Source: Paramacrobiotus richtersi (lineage: Eukaryota; Tardigrada; Eutardigrada; Parachela; Macrobiotidae). From it: a stretch of 24,614 nucleotides of DNA. This document shows, piece after piece, positions 9,453 to 19,057 of the stretch. The position numbers were made by a program, and so were the translations under genes. The notes beneath the pieces were generated by a model, which saw only the letters and a program-made list of their open reading frames with translations, searched no databases and was not told where the DNA came from. The stretch lies in NCBI GenBank assembly GCA_034698045.1, contig JAQGAU010000718.1:1-24614 (forward strand), given 5' to 3'. Numbering within the stretch: the stretch's first letter is position 1; every line of letters starts with the position of its first letter.

Positions 9453-9965
9453 CATTGTTCCTCTCATTGGATACGACATATTCCCGTCGAGAATACTGTC
9501 TATTTGGACGTTGCTCCCCACCCGAAGACTGTTACCCGTCCCATAAGCTTTGTTACGCTAGCCGACATCGGTTTATTAGTGTCTGTGCTTTTTGCCTGCA
9601 CTTCTAAGTACTTTTTGCGGATAACCGACCTTTCGGCAACATCCAAGAAGTCGGGAGCAGCGGCAGTACAGGCAGAGCAAGCAAAGGTTATTAAATATCA
9701 CAACACACGAGTGAGTACCTGTTCTGTCCATTGGCATTCGAACAATGGGACCGTGGGGTCCGGAAGCGCACGATTGATGGGCAGTTTGGCCAAGAAGATT
9801 CGCCAAGAAACGGGAGAGAAGCGAGCCAAAGAATACATCTACCAGCGGATCAGCAATGAGCTGCAGCGTGCCAACGCCATGGCTGTTCTGAGAACAGCTC
9901 CTCCATCGGCCAACTTAGACGAAGTGTTCTCTGTAATTCGACAAAGGCGGGCAGCGAATGTTTAA
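9453..9965 (+). CDS. 3' portion of an unrecognised gene
   Basis: Frame open from 9453 to TAA 9963-9965, with no ATG before the Met at about 9777, so either translation starts there (a basic 62-residue protein starting MGSLAKKIRQETGEKRAKEY) or an upstream exon is spliced in. The last 60 residues are strongly coding-like: charged helix, then MAVLRTAPPSANLDEVFSVI. Upstream of it a segment LADIGLLVSVLFACTSKYFL could be a membrane span or intron-derived. A good-looking donor (GTGAGTACC at 9710) has no in-phase acceptor. AATAAA at 10044-10049 fits a transcript end. No family recognised. Confidence 0.45.
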   Translation, partial: HCSSHWIRHIPVENTVYLDVAPHPKTVTRPISFVTLADIGLLVSVLFACTSKYFLRITDLSATSKKSGAAAVQAEQAKVIKYHNTRVSTCSVHWHSNNGTVGSGSARLMGSLAKKIRQETGEKRAKEYIYQRISNELQRANAMAVLRTAPPSANLDEVFSVIRQRRAANV

Positions 9966-10043
9966 CGATAATGTCAGTGTGTTTGGTAAATACGAAGTTA
10001 TGTACTTTTATTACTAGTGCATGTTACATGGGCGATTTGTTGC

Positions 10044-10049
10044 AATAAA
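10044..10049 (+). promoter_or_regulatory. Poly(A) signal
   Basis: AATAAA in TGCAATAAACTT, 79 nt after the stop of the preceding plus-strand frame. Confidence 0.5.
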
Positions 10050-10083
10050 CTTTTTGCTGATGTAGACGCAGGTGTAGACTGAA

Positions 10084-10263
10084 ATAAGTCGGGTTTATGG
10101 GATCATAGTTCAACGGAAGGCTACACGTCTGAACAAAATTAAAACTCGTGCTGTCAAGGAAAGCGGCAAATTCAAGCACAGCTCTGAAATTTCAACCCAT
10201 GCTATTATCTGGGCTTTGGGATCAGTTTGGATAAGTTCGACTGTAGTCTACAGATTAAAATAA
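10084..10263 (+). other. Coding-like exon scrap, perhaps a receptor remnant
   Basis: A 59-residue frame without ATG reads RKATRLNKIKTRAVKESGKF, then KHSSEISTHAIIWALGSVWI, ending in TAA 10261-10263. A Lys/Arg-rich loop followed by a hydrophobic span with KTRxVxE and IIW resembles the loop-to-TM6 region of class C receptors, but this is a weak impression. It may be an internal exon or a remnant. Confidence 0.3.
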
Positions 10264-10374
10264 TTCATTCCAAGCGTAGCATCTTAATCCGGTGATACAA
10301 CAGCAAAATGCAGCGGTATTCTGTGCTGCTCAAGAATGCCCGCATGAATAAAACAGAAACCGATTTTTCCAAAA

Positions 10375-10380
10375 TTTATT
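10375..10380 (-). promoter_or_regulatory. Poly(A) signal for copy B
   Basis: TTTATT on the plus strand (AATAAA on minus) about 90 nt past the copy B stop. A second AATAAA lies inside its last codons (Asn-Lys in VNKTT). Confidence 0.4.
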
Positions 10381-10471
10381 CAAGGGCATCTATACTGTAA
10401 GTAGTACAGACCGGTAACCAACACTCTAGGGGGAAAATTACACTAGAAGCACAGACAAACTCCGGCGGATC

Positions 10472-11420
10472 TCAGTGATGGTCAGCTGGCGTTGTTTTAT
10501 TGACACTGTAGCTGACCTTAAACAAACCCCAACCCCGGACATAATCACCAAACTCGGAGCAGTCTAACGCGTTCAGCACTCGCTCTTGTAGCTCCATCGC
10601 CACATTGTGGTCTTTTTGACCGCACACTTCCCGGATGCTCGTTTTGAATATTTCAACATGCATGGGTACAGCACTTAAAACTGCCTGCAAAGACGGTTGT
10701 TAACTGGTTAAATATGACGGTAGGTACTATCACTTCACAGCACACTTTTGCTTTCGGGCAGATGGATTTCCGTCCCCACTGAAACCAGCAAGAAGCGGTG
10801 GACCTTTGCTCGTCAACGTACATTTCGTCATTCGCTCGCACGTAGATACACTTCTCACTTTCGCGGTATCGTTTCCTTCCCAGGCCTGGCGCCAGTTCCT
10901 GTTCAGCACCTTCCAGTATGGAGTCAGTGTCTGGGCATACTGTGCGTATTCCTCTGGCTGAGCACTATGGCAAAGTTCAGCAGCAGCGCGTAGCACATCT
11001 GGTGCAGCTCTACTCCGTCCATGTTTTCGGCAGCCCCTGGCAGTGCCAGAACATTGACTAATAGCATTTTCCATAGCTTGAGCTGTCTGGTTGAATTCAC
11101 GGCCAGTGGAAGAAAAGGTGAAAGATTTTTTGACGATACACTCTTGTGGTGTGTCAGCTGAAGGCGAACAAGAATCGAGAAAAGAAGCTTGAACTATCTT
11201 CATAATATACAGAGTACAATATACGCTTCGAACAACTTACGGACAAACAACGGCAGCGTCTACGGATCCATTTAGCGTCTGGTTCTTATAGTTTTGTTCC
11301 CGTATATCACTGCGAGCAAAGAGTAAAACTTGCCAAAAGCCCGGTTTAATTCCCTGTCTGACTTGTCATATTGCGAACCTGCAGCGCCGCATGCCGAGTC
11401 AGCTTCTGAACCTCGGGCAT
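10472..11420 (-). pseudogene. Secreted-protein family, copy B (5' end damaged)
   Basis: The best-preserved member of the three-copy family. Exon 3 (10684-10472, 71 codons) and exon 2 (11193-10739, 455 nt) are open and in phase: donor CT|GTGAAGTG, 54-nt intron, acceptor TTTGCAG. Motifs shared with copies A and C are AQAMENAISQC, APDV, GPPLLAGFSGDGN, REVCGQ and LDCSEFGDYVR. Exon 1 (about 11420-11241) keeps the donor GTAAGTTG. However, it lacks the signal-peptide start of A and C: similarity stops at a triplicated 7-mer (ATTAATG). It also has +2 and -2 indels that put TAA and TAG in the ancestral frame. If a new first exon exists upstream it could still be expressed; otherwise it is dead. Family unrecognised; intact members would be secreted, Cys-containing, helical proteins. 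Confidence 0.6.
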
Positions 11421-11422
11421 AC

Positions 11423-11441
11423 GATTAATGATTAATGATTA
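11423..11441 (+). repeat. Triplicated 7-mer at the copy B breakpoint
   Basis: GATTAAT repeated in tandem (GATTAATGATTAATGATTA) exactly where homology between copy B and copies A/C ends and the signal-peptide part should begin. Confidence 0.6.
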
Positions 11442-11634
11442 GCGAACAGCGTTTTTCTTGCACATGAGCCAGTTCGGAGGAAACGTTGCGTACTTGTAAT
11501 TATGAATAATATCCAGACCAGCACGGAAATATCTACTGGGCTATTGGAGATTACTTTCTTGTATATAAACTATCGTAACTATATAATTGTTCACCGTTGC
11601 TGTTCTTGGCCGGTGTATGTAAAAGAGTGTCGAG

Positions 11635-12456
11635 ATGCGGCCAATGATTTCTTTTGTCTTAGCCGTTACGACAGTCACGGTCCCGATCACACAGGCGAGC
11701 TTAACAATTCCATGTTTAGACAATTCGCCGCTGACGGTGAATACGGCAACCGGAGTGGTAAAAGGTACGAACAACGCAAATTAAGCCATACGTATTTAAT
11801 ATGTATACTGAAGGATTTATGGAAACCTTGATAGTACAGAAGTGACTGCAGAACGTACCAGAATATGCGAAAAACGTGTGTCATGGATGTGTTGTCAGGC
11901 TCGCTACCGCTCATGACGAGAACTGCATACGCGCAGCGTTAACTAACGATTTATTTTCTTATTAGGGAGAACTGTCTGCTTATCGAACACAGAGAAGACC
12001 AGGGTATTTTTAGGTAAGCGTTTTAGTGACTTCCCGATTCTAGTCTCCATTCTAGTCTAAATGCAGTGACAGAACGCTCTCCAATATTTTACTGTCTTAT
12101 CTGTCGGTAATGCATGGTTTTCCCAGGCATCCCATATGCAGAACCACCAGTAAAGGACCTGCGATTTCTGGTAAATATTTGGTAACCGAGTCGATCTGTC
12201 AATGCGCGTACATATTGTACGAGTATAAGGAGCTTAATGTGACTGAAAACGAAAGAATTTGCTGATCATCAGGGGAATTTGCGCAAATGTATCGTATCTG
12301 GTATACAAATACCAGATGGACTGGCGCTTATCACGGAATGGATATGAAATACACATTTGGTTGTCCCTTCGCACCGGATACGGAAAACATCCACGAATGG
12401 GACAAACGTATTAGCGAACTAATGATGAAGCTCTGGATCAATTTTTCGAAGTTTGG
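11635..12456 (+). pseudogene. Carboxylesterase (type B) with catalytic core deleted
   Basis: Exon 1 (11635-11764) starts MRPMISFVLAVTTVTVPITQ, a signal peptide, and ends TVNTATGVVK at donor AAAG|GTACGA. Exon 2 (11966-12013) and exon 3 (12127-12170) follow in matching phases and give GRTVCLSNTEKTRVFLG then IPYAEPPVKDLRFL, the classic esterase N-terminal motif. A further piece (about 12275-12456) carries IWYTNTRWTGAYHGMDMKYT, with the catalytic His region, then KLWINFSKFG before a GTAAAC donor. Family members have about 350-400 residues between these parts, including the GESAG serine; here there are about 100 bp, and the phases across the gap do not match. No hydrolase activity is expected. An expressed short secreted protein from exons 1-3 is possible. 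The exon 2 and exon 3 splice sites are intact, so the loss looks recent. Confidence 0.7.
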
Positions 12457-12499
12457 GTAAACGATATAGTCCAGTCACCAGTGGCTACAGTTGGTATAA

Positions 12500-13175
12500 T
12501 CAGCATTGTAAAACAGTCTTGCTGCACATTTTTTTCCGCAACTTCTTCAACATGCAGGTTGTGAGAATGGTCATCGACTTATCACTAGTGTCTGTGTTTA
12601 TTGAGCTTCTAGTCGTTTTTCCCTCATAGCAAACCACAGTATGCATGCGGCGGATATAGGCGAAGAATTTTACGCCCGGGGCTGTGTTTTTTCCCATTAT
12701 GTTTTGCTGTAATCAGACACGTTGCATTGTCTCGGCGTTTGCAGGAATCCTATAAATCCGCACGATGTCACCAGGAACATTGAATAGTCGCCGTATGTCT
12801 ACAACAATGGTTCGTGAAGACTTTAATAAAGCTATGTCATTCTCGACTACGTATGCACTAATAACCTGTAGACGGCTAACCGATAACAATCTGTAAAATC
12901 CGCGATAGCTTGTAATACGTCTACATCAGACAATTAAGAGGCTAAATATTATTCACCTCCTAACTGTCGGTTATATTCCATTAATTTTCGGGTAGCAGTT
13001 TCGGATTCTTACCAGAGCAGTTACTGCAATCAAACCAGTATGCATGTACAGTAATGTTAATAAGCCGATTGGTATCGACGTAAGACGGCTTTTGGTAGGT
13101 AATAGGTCAGTATTGCCTGAACATCAGCGAACCACAACCACGACTCCAGCAACATTACCGGCGAGAGCCAATGAT
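12500..13175 (-). pseudogene. Trypsin-like (S1) serine protease remnant
   Basis: On the minus strand, in order: IIG at 13175-13167 followed by a stop and then SLMFRQY in the same frame (mature protease start); VENDIALLKSSRTIV at about 12847-12797, where NDIALLK is the catalytic-Asp motif; then FNVPGDIVRIYRIPAN, matching the usual VRPICLPA segment, closing in TGA at 12716-12714. Further on, 12697-12500 reads GKNTAPGVKFFAYIRRM, which may be the C-terminal PGVYTxVxxYxxW block. The His motif TAAHC is not readable and the GDSGGP region is missing. It is a decayed relative of genes such as the protease at 23335. The last part could instead be an unrelated 65-residue ORF with its own ATG at 12697. 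Confidence 0.5.
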
Positions 13176-13553
13176 TTTTTGGAATAGTTATTTGCCTGTT
13201 GCCGCCACTCGCTACAAAAAGTACTGCTGCAGATTGTGCAACAAATGAGTAAGTTTTCCTCTGCGCTTCCGAAAGGTCAACAAGTATGTGCGAACTTTAT
13301 TTCATCCGATACTGACCAGCCATTTTGGATGGCAGCGCACTTTACGAGTGACTTGTTGTGTTTGCAACGACGCATTGATATCCTTGTAACTTGTTTAACT
13401 TCTACAGCTCTGCTGTTTATTGTCGAGGTATGAAGTTAAAACCAACTGCTTTGCTAGAAAGAAGGAAAAGCCCAGTAACAAAATAGTTCGGGGAACATTC
13501 ACAGAGCCTACCCAGACAGAGCCTGTCGTCTTCCAAGGACAGACTCAGTGAAG
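13176..13553. other. Intergenic, nothing firm
   Basis: Contains a good donor-like GTAAGTTTTCC at 13248 on the plus strand and a short open frame, but no recognisable protein. Confidence 0.35.
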
Positions 13554-14755
13554 CTATTGTGTTGTTTTATTGGCATGGTAGTTGACTTCAAGCAATCTAA
13601 AATTCCTAACATAATCACTAAACTCGGAGCACTGTAATGCATCCAACACCCATTCGTGCAGTTCCAGCAGCAGCTCATACTCACGTTGACCACAGATTTC
13701 CCGCACATACACATTAGGTTGGCTAGTAAACACTGCCACTTGGATTTGAACTCCCCTACAAAATTTATCAGTAGAGAAGCGACCCCATAGAAAAATAAAC
13801 TGGTATATTGAACTGATACGGATTGATGATTCTGGATGTTTTTCTCATGTTAGGCATGATGCAAATTTTTAGCTTTCTAGCGCGTTTTGACATGCTGATG
13901 CCTGTTGCTGAAACAATTTCGTAAAATACGTAAAAATGTATCGAAACAACGAACCAGCTTACCGGCAGACACATTTGCGTCCGCAATTAAACCCACAAGA
14001 GATGGTGGCACTCTCCGCGGAAGCCTTAAATTCTGTACTAAACAGATCGTTAAGGCGTGCAACCTCTTTACCGTTTGCCTGACTCCATACTTTATAGAAC
14101 ATTAATAAATAATGATGCATGGCATGTCGCCAGCGTCTGGATATGCCGCGTGTAGTCCTCTTCTTGAATTTTCTTACAAACTCTACCAAAAGCCCAGAAC
14201 ACGTCCGGTGCCACAGGGGTGGCAAATTTTCTCTTTGTGTTGGGCATTGCTTGGAGCACCGACTAATAACGTTTTCCACAGCCTGGGCGGACACGTTAAG
14301 CTGCCGCTGCACGTTGCTGCACGTTGAGCGAATAGCGAAGAACCGGTAAACCAAGATTAGGCTAATTTATTTTGCAGTGCACTTACTTAATCTACATGTC
14401 TGCTCGCAAGTAAGTAAAATTGATAAACTGTTGGTTTTTATTGCACATGATCGCCTTGTACAATTTTGGCAAAATCTTATACGCAAAGGTCTTCAATAGA
14501 GCCTTGCAGTTCTCTCTGGGCGGATTCCATACTTTCATCATGCGATAAATTGCTTTAAATGAAAGAATTGACCGCATCTCGATCCGGGTTTTGCCACAAG
14601 ATCGCCGTGAGATTATCAAAAGCCAGGAATCTGACGTTTCCTGCCTTTGCATATTCAGAAACTGACGTATCGCAAGCATCATTCTTAGCTTGTGAACATT
14701 TAACGCTCGAAGCTAAGCAGCTCGCAACAAAAATTCAGGCTTTAGAAACCATCAT
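13554..14755 (-). pseudogene. Secreted-protein family, copy C (broken)
   Basis: Third copy of the family, same orientation as A and B. Exon 1 begins at ATG 14755 (MMVSKA), but the seventh codon is TGA (14737-14735) where copy A has TGG (Trp); the frame continues NDACDTSVSEYAKAG, matching ACDTAVSQ in A. Exon 2 region (14354-13930): VSAQAVENVISRCS in one frame, APDVFWAFGRVC and EEDYTRHIQTLA in a second, PPSLVGLIADANVSAGK in a third. Exon 3 (about 13739-13554) is intact: VREICGQREYELLLELHEWV, ALQCSEFSDYVR, NKTTQ stop. A nonsense codon in the signal peptide plus at least two frame changes argue for a pseudogene. Confidence 0.65.
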
Positions 14756-15619
14756 GGCGGCGTAATTGCAGACGTGAGCCAGAAAATTGATTTCAATTTG
14801 TATAGAGCAAAACTGCAGGTTGCGTTACATCGAGAGATCGTTTTTCCATGCATGTCGCCCGTTATAACTTTTCGGTTTCATTTATCTCGATAACATGTCG
14901 CAGTATTTCTGATTATCCGAGTTGATCAGCCCAAGAAAAAGCTTGAGTAATGGACGGCTTGGGACTACATGTACGTGTGGGACGGTTATACGTATGAATG
15001 GTTTAACCGCACTAATACGTAATACCACAGTCGTGCAACTGGTACGCACTTAGACGCAAACGGCGTACCCGGCTGTTGGCGTGCCGAGTGTTATTCTGCA
15101 TTCACGTGAAGCTAGCCCTCTTGTCCAACTGGGTTTGCCCATCCAAAAGCTGCAGTATTTCCGTAAAAATGGTTCCAGGAAAACTAACGCTGTTCTTAGA
15201 ACAACGCAGAATTTCCGGCAGCGGACTTCGCTCGCCACGTGAACGCAAACGAGAAACTCTGCAAAAAGTCATGAGACGTCACTTGAAAAGAAAGCTGACC
15301 ACAGTTACGGATGATTCCTGCTTAGCAGAAGCGCCATACTGCCATTAATATTAGTGGTGGCGACACGAGTAGCTCACCAGTTTGTGTGAATTACGTACGG
15401 AGCGTTCTCGGCTACATCTCCAAGAGTGTTACCGGAAATGTTGAGTGTTGTACTGAGAACTCTGCTGAAAACCGCTGAAGACGCCAATATGCCTGCTTTC
15501 TGTATTTATAGCATCGGGGAACTCCACCAACGTGTCAGTCGCATTTTACGTGCATTGTGGACGTGCATACATATCGTCTCTCGCAATTACTGTCGCAAGC
15601 TGCCATATTAAGAAACATC
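14756..15619. other. Flank of copy C, no firm gene
   Basis: A short stretch (14886-14950) is similar to the DNA beyond copy A (1049-1110): both contain TTTATCTCGAT, then CATGTCG and TTGAT. So the duplicated unit extends past the gene. A Lys/Arg-rich plus-strand ORF at 15170-15348 and another at 15426-15611 have no family resemblance and are not called. Confidence 0.4.
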
Positions 15620-16056
15620 ATGAAAGGAATGATACTTTTATTGGTTATTCTCGCTTGTATTATGGGTAATACGGCAGCGGCGCCGGTAGCAGCGAAAGCA
15701 GGGATGTGGACTCCAAACGGTATCGTGACAAACATATTTTTCTGCACTCTTTTTGCTTTTTGCGTATTGCATATTTTACATACATTTTTCGCTCATAGGA
15801 CCATACTTATCCGGTTTGCCGTCATTCTTCGATAAACATTTATTTGTAAAGTAAGACATCTGATAGTTATAAAATCTGGAAACAATCCTAAAATGTATCG
15901 TTGAAAGATGTAGTTTTTTACTATTTTAGTGTACGCTAACGATTTCGTCTTGCAGACGAGCCTCATGTCCATGAATCTCTGGTGAAACGGAATGCCGAGA
16001 CCAGAGCAGCCGTACACGTCCGTATTCCTCATGAGCAGCCAAAAAAGACGAACTAA
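15620..16056 (+). CDS. Candidate small secreted peptide (66 aa)
   Basis: Two exons: 15620-15719 and 15956-16056, joined in phase 1 (donor AAACG|GTATCGTG, acceptor TTTCGTCTTGCAG). The product starts MKGMILLLVILACIMGNTAA, a clear signal peptide with likely cleavage near APVAA, and continues to GMWTPN|DEPHVHESLVKR and NAETRAAVHVRIPHEQPKKT before TAA. A Lys-Arg pair followed by about 20 residues resembles a prohormone cleavage site, so a secreted signalling or defence peptide is possible; no family is recognised. Without splicing the frame continues into a T-rich hydrophobic stretch, which I take as intron. No Cys occurs in the mature part. No AATAAA is seen close by. Confidence 0.45.
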
Positions 16057-16269
16057 CTGAGCAAAAGTGGCACCGGTGAAAAGGAAAAGGACTTTTTGAC
16101 ATCGTTCACGCCCATCTGGCTTCCTCGATTGCTGGAAGTGTCGTTTTATACGTATTTGATACCTTACACTAGCTTCTGGTTGAGCGTCACTAAAGCATTT
16201 TAAACTATTGAAAAACTTACAAATTCGAACTGTGGATGTTTGCGTTTGCGTTTGCAGTTAGTGTTATCA
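16057..16269. other. Spacer, nothing seen
   Basis: Short spacer between the peptide gene and the duplicated receptor upstream region; no signals recognised. Confidence 0.4.
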
Positions 16270-16430
16270 ATGTTGTGTGTGGTTTTCGAAATATAGCACG
16301 ATTATATGCACTCCAGTGCGAAGCGATCGCAGCAATAAGGATCACAGTAATGCCGCAAATTCAGCTGACACGTCAAACAATGCGAAAAGTGGTATCATTC
16401 CGGGGTGTCGCATCTTACGTGTATCTCTAG
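16270..16430 (+). promoter_or_regulatory. Duplicated upstream region of receptor 1
   Basis: Similar to 20008-20130 upstream of receptor 2: both have TGTTGTGTG(T/C)GGTTTT, GAAGCGAT(C/G), an A-rich GCGAAA stretch and, further on, CAATTACGATA or its close match. Frames here are not conserved between the copies, so the conservation is either a relic of duplication or regulatory. No core promoter element is identifiable. Confidence 0.45.
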
Positions 16431-16762
16431 GGTATCTGTGTAATTACGATAGATACTTACGTAACATTTGCTGGTGGGTAAACGTGGTAATACTACAGCA
16501 ACTAGCTGACGTTAGTTGTACAGTTTACTGCAATGTTTAATCGCAATACGCTAAAAAGAAACGGCCGCCTCAAAATCTGCCGATCGGCACTTCCGAGAGT
16601 TGTAACGTTTGTCATTCCACATTTCCACAGTGTTGTTTCTGATGCTACAATAACCGGAACATCGTATTGTTATCGTAAACTGAATGCATCTGAGTCACGC
16701 CACGCCCTTTCTGTGTTCTTCCAAGTATTAGTTACATACATATATAACTGCCTAAAAACAAA

Positions 16763-18729
16763 ATGTCCACCTTCGCCAAACCAGCAAAGGATCAGCCGAC
16801 GCGCCCAATTGTGGCTAACATCATCTACCGGTTCTCTCAATTCGCCGGTCTCTTCCCATACCAAATTCCCTGGCATTCCTCAACCAGCCCTCCCCCAATC
16901 AAGATCTTCCCGGCAATATGGGCGGCCGTTCTCTTCTTCGCACAAACCTACTGCTTTCTTAGCTGGTGCTTGGGGATATTCCGTGTCTACCAAGAACAAC
17001 TTTATGAACTGGAATTCTTCGCCATCATTTCTTTCATCTTCAAGGTGCTCGTCTACCTTCAGGGCCCGGTTTTATGTATCATGTGCATCGTGAGAGGACG
17101 CAGTTTGCCGGCTTTAATCAACCGCTTGGCCGCTACGCTGGCAATGGTGGACGGGAGCGTTACGAAACATAGATGTGTGTTCCAAGTGCTTGTTGTTCTT
17201 TGGGCGGGACTGTATACCAGTTTATGCCTTGTTTCTTTTGTGTTTGCTTTCAACCCAATTGGCCATGTAGTTAATAAAATGTTGGAGGATGCATTGCGGC
17301 AGTATCTTCACTACATTGGCCCAAAGATGCCGGATTTCGTATTTACACTGATTATTGGCCTGGCATTCTGTCTGGTGCTCAGCGCTGAAACCTTCCCGGC
17401 TTGTTTCATTGTCATAGCGCTACGGGAAATTAAAGGAGGATATCGTAGTATCAACAACCAATTATTGACTGTCGTGCTTAAGAATGGGCAAACTCCGCAC
17501 CAGACTGTTGCAGGTAGGTGACTTTGACTCTGACTTAAAATGTGACCAATGTTTCGAAGCTGTAAGTGCTGTGATCTGAAACGGCGCCAACCATGCATGT
17601 ACAGAAATATTTCAAACACCACCTACATAAAAGATTGTGAAATCTGTCAGCTGTGGCGTTTGAAAATCATTCTTAGTTACAGGTGTTGCAGGGCAGCGGG
17701 ATCTCTACCGGAGGTTGCAGTGCCACGTATCTGATATGGACGCGGTGTTTTCGCCGTTGGTGCTTATCGCAGCAATCAGAGAATTTGTCGGATTTATTGC
17801 CGTGGTAAGTGTGCTGCTGCAGGTGGCATCAGCGAGAGAAGAGGAAAGCCGGCTGCAAGCGGCTTCCCGAATGATCGATGATGCGACCAAGAACTTCGTC
17901 TACGGGTTTGGGCTGCTGGGCCTCAGCAACATGATCTATAAAGCGTGTGTGGCGGTTTCCGTGCATGAAGAGGTACGACGGAATTGCTCAACATGACATT
18001 ATACGTTCCTTGTTTTGCAAAATAGAATACGAACAGGTACGCGGAAAGTAGTTGATAACATCTCGATGCTGGTTGCGATAGTCAAAAGATGGTTTTAAAA
18101 TGTATTTTTGGCTCTTTGCAAACACAGTTTCCGTGCAGTATAAAGTAGTTTGGTATCGGCCACCTGTTAAACTGTGCTTAATTACAGGCCCAGCAGGTGC
18201 GTGTAAACCTGAAAAAGCTGTTAGCGCTGAGTCCCTTTCCGGCTGTTCAACAAGAATGTGCGGCTTTCGTTGCTGAATGCGAACTGACTGATGGAGCCAT
18301 TTCATCTGGTGGATTCTTCTACTTGACGAAACAGTCACTAAGCGGGGTACAGTCGATCCCTTGGAACTGTGTCTCTGGCGGAATGTTGTAGAGTTGTGTG
18401 CTGGTAAAACTGTCTCAAAGCTAAAAGACTGAAGACTGACTTATTTAATGCAAGAGATTGTTTACTCAAGAAATTCATGCAGCGCACTGGCCTATTAGTC
18501 TGCTGGACCGCTGGTTTTGTTTTGTATACACCAGGTGTCCTTTTAACGTGCAGGTTGTGTTTTGTAGTTGGCGCAGTTGACGATCACATACTCCCTCCTC
18601 ATCTATCAGACCAGGGACACCAAACAGGATATGGCACAACTGCCAACCAAAGCCGATTTGATCAAGCGTCGAGAAATGCGACTTTCTGAAGAACGAATCA
18701 CTGACAGAATGCAATTCAGGCAATTGTGA
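16763..18729 (+). CDS. Gustatory-type seven-transmembrane receptor 1
   Basis: Four exons in phase: 16763-17513, 17692-17972, 18188-18346, 18568-18729; 450 residues, a normal length for this family. Start ATG in AACAAAATGTCC. Hydrophobic spans at roughly 48-70, 84-110, 138-163, 190-220, 273-295 and 318-340, and a last one from 398 with TITYSLLIYQT, which fits the TY-x5-Q motif of the insect-type gustatory/odorant receptor superfamily near TM7. The family are ligand-gated cation channels of chemosensory cell membranes, with inverted topology. Conserved blocks are FPACFIVIALREIKGGYRSI, GFIAVVSVLLQVASA and TDGAISSGGFFYLTKQS. The last three coding segments separated by phase-0 introns are typical of the 3' half of such genes. 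The ligand is unknown. A tandem paralogue lies 2 kb downstream. Confidence 0.8.
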
Positions 18730-18893
18730 CTGTTTAAACCGCCTGGCGAACACTTTTGCCCGCAACTCAGCAAAAGGCATTTTACTGTGCATTTTTCTTG
18801 TTAACTTGCTTGCTGTAATATGTTAACTGTACTGTGTAACCACATCTTACCTGTTGGATGCCTGTAGTTATGTACTTAGAATTTCGAAACCCA

Positions 18894-19033
18894 TTACAGC
18901 AACTCATATTCCACTTTAAAAAGTGACACATGTAATACTTCGCAGTCCATACCTGACATTAAAAGAACCACAGCACTTCCTTCGCCATAGCCGTTAAACG
19001 TTAATGCCCAAACATCCACACGCCAGATTCTGT
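18894..19033 (-). pseudogene. Terminal exon scrap, duplicated after receptor 2
   Basis: After a CCACATTCCCAG acceptor the frame reads RIWRVDVWALTFNGYGEGSA then VVLLMSGMDCEVLHVSLFKV and ends in TAA (18896-18894). A homologous stretch lies at about 22884-23057. It reads as beta strands and may be the last exon of a lost minus-strand gene. No family recognised; no joining exon in phase was found. Confidence 0.4.
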
Positions 19034-19051
19034 CTGGGAATGTGGCCGGCC

Positions 19052-19057
19052 AATAAA
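19052..19057 (+). promoter_or_regulatory. Possible poly(A) signal of receptor 1
   Basis: AATAAA in GGCCAATAAAGCAG, about 320 nt after the receptor 1 stop; it is the first canonical signal downstream. Confidence 0.3.

Noticed and set aside
11541-11774. Minus-strand hydrophobic ORF opposite the esterase
   Set aside because: It is the antisense shadow of esterase exon 1 (signal peptide and TVNTATGVVK) and has no ATG.
15076-15348. Plus-strand ORF of 90 codons, Lys/Arg-rich end
   Set aside because: Begins at TTG, has no family resemblance and overlaps weakly alignable flank of copy C.
16236-16540. Overlapping plus-strand ORFs before receptor 1
   Set aside because: The DNA is conserved upstream of receptor 2, but neither frame is, so not coding.
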